From positions 106,005,988 through 106,069,987 of the forward strand of contig NC_080423.1 of assembly GCF_029873635.1 (NCBI RefSeq): DNA of 64,000 nucleotides, read 5' to 3'. Position 1 is the stretch's first letter. Each line of letters begins with the position of its first letter. A program made the position numbers and the translations under genes. Positions 60,341 through 64,000 of this stretch are shown here, piece after piece. Below the pieces are notes generated by a model. It searched no databases, was not told the origin of the DNA, and worked only from the letters and a program-made list of their open reading frames with translations. The DNA is from Malania oleifera. Taxonomy: Eukaryota; Streptophyta; Magnoliopsida; Santalales; Ximeniaceae.

Positions 60341-60634
60341 TTCATGACACCGTGGATGTACTTCAGTGACTGGTGCATTGGTTTTGTTATTTGTTGTTTT
60401 TTCTGTACTTGAATGGCATCTTCTTGATGCCCTGTCTTTTTCTAATAATATTTCTTTGCTGACCCCCTCCCCCCCCACCGCCCCCCAAAAAAAAAAAATA
60501 ATAGACCAAAAAAGAAAATCTCTAACAACTCTCTTGAAGTCTCAATATTCCAAGCTAATCCTACTAAGATTTTAAAAATAGAGAAGTAAATAAACAGGGA
60601 TACTAGAAAGACAAACTTGAATGAGGATGATGCA

Positions 60635-62060
60635 ATCACCTAAAAGAAAATAAAGCACCCTTCGACCCATCCAAACACTTAGACAACTTCTCCACCACAA
60701 GATCCCAAGAACCCACAGACCAAACATTAGCACCCAACAAACCCTGATCACATCCAGCTAAAGAAGCCAACTCCAAACATCTAGTATCACTTAAATTAAT
60801 ACCAGCAGTTCCACTCTTCCCCAAATCAACCCCTTAAACAAACCCTGCTCGAAAAAGGGTAGTATTAAAAAAAGACTCCCCATGATCTGGTAAGAAAAAA
60901 ATAGTGTTCTCTGCAAATTGAAGATGAGATAACATAACCCCTTCAGTCCCCACCCTAGTCTCTCTTATAAACCCTAGACATAATCGCCCTTACTTTACTC
61001 TCTACAAAAAGCCCACCCAACCAAGTTATCTGGGCTAGGAATATGGTTCAATTCCAAACCCTCAATAAAAGCCCAACAGATATCACCTTCGATAAAATTA
61101 TTAGCAAAAAAATGTGTAATCTCATTGGTGATCAAACAAGAATCAGAAGTAACCTACCCTCCTCCCAACTACCCCAAGAAGTACCAATTCCCTAATCAAG
61201 TTCATTAAATCCTCCCTAATAAAAAAAATCCATATTTAAAACATTCAGAACAGGAGCCTGGTCCCTCTCCATCCCTACACAACTGCCTCACTTCACTATC
61301 CTCAAAAGGCCTCCCCAACCAAGTTACTTGGGCAAAAAAAATAGGATTCCATTCCAAACCATCAAGGCATCAATCATAGGCCTACAAACATCCCCTCAAC
61401 AAAAAGATTGGCAAAAATTCAACCAACCTATGAAAAAATTTAGAATTGTAATCTCTCCCAACACATTTAAACTCTTTCTTTTGCCTCCTACTCCTCACTT
61501 CCCAAAAAATCAGCGCTTCTAACTCATTTTTCAAACACCTCCTTGTACTCCAAAAGCTTCCCCTTCTTTTACCTATCCAACATATCAAGCTCCCCTAGAA
61601 TGCTAGTCTTCTTAGCACTATTGTCCCCAAACTTCAATATTCCACTTCTTCAACACCTCTTTAAGACGTTTAAGATTTTCATGAACCTAAACCTTCCTAA
61701 CCCCTCTCATAATGCTCAGTCCAAGAAATCCTAACCAAAAATTAACAAGACCAATGATAAAGCCACATGTTTTAACCCAAATGGAGTGAAAACACTTAAC
61801 CTTGCTGGACTTAACAAAAGGAAAACGTCTCACAACGGTCTTAACAATGCAACTTGAGAAGGACGGGAGATTTGTCTTCCCATTCACTATAAAACAAGAA
61901 CCTAACCAACTAGCAATTGCTCTCGCTCCACCCACTAACCAAAAGAATAAAGCATTATCCCTAAGAAAATCTCTCAACCCATACTCACTAATAAATGTAT
62001 CAACACACTGCAAACCTAATGTAAATACAACCTCATATGAATCTGTGCGCTAAGCAAATA
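60635..62060 (-). pseudogene. LINE endonuclease-to-RT fragment (minus strand), unit B
   Basis: Counterpart of 19130-20620, with GGARAIASWLGSC, SFSSCIVKTVVRRFPF, RDYNSKFF and, at the low end, VVEKLSKCLDGSKGALF. Equally broken. Confidence 0.72.
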
Positions 62061-62077
62061 AAAGAATTTCACAAAAA

Positions 62078-62249
62078 TTCTAATAACAATATAAAAAAAT
62101 CATTCGCTAATTTTGAACAATTTTTCAGTGTTGGAGTCATTTGATTGAATTTGCTAGATAAAAGAGATTCTCCCAACATAGAATGAGGATGCATTTTCAT
62201 GTATGTTAACTCATTGCATCCTACGTCACATTTAGAGCTTTATAAATAT
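62078..62249. other. 172-bp block present only in unit B
   Basis: Unit A reads CACAAAAAT directly into CCCCAGAAATCGATC (about 20680); unit B has about 172 bp in between, AT-rich, without clear ends or duplication. Lies in RING intron 5. Confidence 0.65.
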
Positions 62250-62869
62250 CCCCAGAAATAGATCTATACCCTAAAATACCATATACAGCACAACAAGAAG
62301 ATTCAGTTTCAGGACGACATCCATTTGATCCCATATAAACTACAGGTCATGAGGTAACAAAAAACAATGACACAAGGGAACAGAAACTAATGTACACCTG
62401 AGTTAAAGCTTGGATTTCCCTGTCCAACCAATTGTGGAGCCACTGATTTTGTTGAAGATATTTATGTGACTTCCAATACCGTGAGACATTGAATTTATCA
62501 TTTAAGACACCTGATTCAACAGATAAATAACTGAAAAAGGTAGAGAAAACAGTTGGTTTGTCAAGAAACAACAAAGTAGAAAGCCAATAAGAAGAAAACC
62601 AACAAAGAATAAAACTGAAGAGCAGCATGATACCTGATTCAGTGTAGTAGCACTGCAATCTATACCTTTGGACTTTTGAAAGGGAAAAACTGTAGATGTC
62701 ATCAATGAGAAGTAAAATTGAACAGCATCTAACAAATATGCACGGTAAATCAAGTAAAATAAATGGACAGTTTACCATACTTATTTCCAATATCCTGGTT
62801 AACATAATGTCGTTGGAAAGAGCTTCCATCATACCCATGTATGATAGAAAAATTTTCTTTCTGCAAATT

Positions 62870-64000
62870 AGTCAAAATGATTAATCACTTAATTCACAAG
62901 GACAGAAGTGCTAAAGATGATTACTAAATTCCACTTAAAGGAAAATTTACCAAAGCAAACTAAAAGTACAGTTCAAACAGAATTCAGATAGAATCCAAAG
63001 GTACTTTGAAATGATGAATTTTTATAATAAGCATATGTATTTTAAAAATGCATCAACTGGAAAACACATTACATGAAAAACATCAAACTAAAACCTTGTA
63101 TCATTAGAATTTTAGCATTCCAGAACAAAAATGTACCACGTCTCAGAACATCTCAACCAGTATGTGGCTCGCTAGGGCGTCGATGTTTTCTGGTAAATAT
63201 AGCTCAGACCTCCAATACTCATCCTCATCCTCTTTTCATGCAGCATTGCATGCATTTTTGAATCATATATTAAATGTTTTTTCTGTTGGACATTTTGCAT
63301 AATGACTCAAATCTAAGTTTCCTAATATTCATTTCATAAGGGTAGAAAATTTGGAACCAACCACAAATCAGTCAAATTGATGCGAAATTTGTGCGTTCTC
63401 TTATTTAAATAATTTTGCTTGTGAGCCAATCATTGTATGCCATTTTTATGTTTTACAGCAGTCAATTACTGCCAAGTCAAGCACAAGCATTTAAAACTTC
63501 AAAGATGATCATGAAGGAGAATCAAACTATTGCAATGTGAAAGGATTAAGCTTCTACCAGCATGCCAAGGCATTTCACTATGTTAATCATTAACACATTT
63601 TCCATGGCTGTCAAACTCCCCTGTTTTAAGGAGTGTCGAGAACTCAATTCTTATTTCAAGGAGTGTTTCAAGCACATGACGTCATTTTATGTCTTCATCC
63701 TTATAAATAAACAATTTAAAAAAGGATACTTTTGAAATCAAAAGGCCAGGCAAAGTTTGGATTTCCTCTTTCTAATAGTATATATGTGTGAAAGAGACAA
63801 AGAACTTTTGCAATACACACACACACATAATTTAAATTAAATAATAATATATATAAATATTATTATATGCACACTTTGGAGGCACCTTCAATCCCACGAT
63901 CTTTTAAATCCAGCTGCTCCCACACACTCACTTTTGCTCAATAAATTGGTTACCTAGGTTGAGGGTTCTAAAGTGAGCAAAAGGAAGCAACATTGTAAAA
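62870..64000. other. Intron 2 of the right RING copy, to window end
   Basis: No gene seen. Matches 21300-22440. Contains a (CA)n tract at about 63815-63826 that unit A lacks. Confidence 0.6.

Larger units (their letters stand above)
57568..62860 (-). pseudogene. RING gene exons 3-7, right copy, inactivated
   Basis: Homologous exons at 62860-62781, 62695-62634, 62510-62398, 58156-58095 and 57858-57568. Two lesions: the exon 4 acceptor GGCAG has become GACAT, removing the AG, and exon 7 lacks one base (AAACCGCTCTG reduced to AAACCCTCTG, about 57767), shifting the frame in the conserved GRAERFVNE segment. Exons 3, 5 and 6 keep their frames (changes T68K, T128K, E145D). Exons 1 and 2 would be beyond the right edge. 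Confidence 0.85.
31841..64000 (+). repeat. Segmental duplication, unit B
   Basis: Second copy of the unit that starts at 1867, still homologous to unit A (about 22440) where the window ends. It is longer than A because of three LTR insertions, a 711-bp block, a 1.4-kb local tandem duplication (46794-49510) and an extra peptide-gene plus RING-3'-end block (about 49500-58700). A RING gene runs across the A/B boundary with compatible splice phases, which argues that the tandem order is real and not an assembly join. Confidence 0.93.

Noticed and set aside
1867-64000. The A/B pair as two haplotypes wrongly joined in the assembly
   Set aside because: A seven-exon gene crosses the boundary with intact splice phases, which a false join would be unlikely to create. 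Long-read spanning would still be decisive.

Overview
The window is nuclear DNA of a land plant, most likely a dicot. It is AT-rich and crowded with decayed plant L1-type LINE pieces, solo LTRs with 5-bp target-site duplications, a hAT-type MITE and many microsatellites. Its one multi-exon gene has short plant-style introns and very long TE-filled ones. There is no bacterial or organellar gene content. I could not name a species.

The dominant structure is a direct tandem segmental duplication. Unit A starts near 1867 and unit B near 31841, offset about 29.97 kb at the left end. The two align through to A about 22440 and B about 64000, roughly 95-97 % identical by eye in the better stretches. 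Unit A then has about 9.4 kb (22.4-31.8 kb) with no partner in the window. Differences between the units are mostly insertions: solo LTRs at 9497-11308 (A only) and at 32206-33732, 39680-41391 and 43481-45812 (B only), plus local duplications in B.

Two gene families ride on the units. (1) A minus-strand gene for a Topors-like RING E3 ligase of 269 aa in seven exons. One complete copy spans 38827 down to 16102, with exon 1 in unit B and exons 2-7 in unit A. The exon 1/2 splice rebuilds the RING histidine codon exactly, but exon 1 of this copy has Arg in place of the first RING cysteine. Exon 1 of a second copy (RING cysteines intact) lies at 6446-6551, its other exons being off the left edge. 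Exons 3-7 of a third copy lie at 57568-62860 and are broken by a lost splice acceptor and a frameshift. A 3'-end fragment of a fourth copy is at 52930-53515. (2) A family of three small single-exon genes for a 52-residue peptide of unknown function (14335, 50431, 55495, plus strand). Each has a TATA box 66 or 67 bp upstream of the ATG; all three share length and stop position while using three different stop codons.

Between the genes lie LINE remnants with dead reverse transcriptases and a nested LTR layer. An older solo LTR (A 7543-11854, B 41422-46105) is shared by both units, and each copy has since been hit by a different younger LTR. Several LTRs carry arrays of the palindrome TCGTCGACGA just upstream of their TATA box, and related LTRs share an intron-like donor/branch/acceptor layout. 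Unit A's peptide-to-RING interval looks like a recombination product of two repeats still present separately in unit B.
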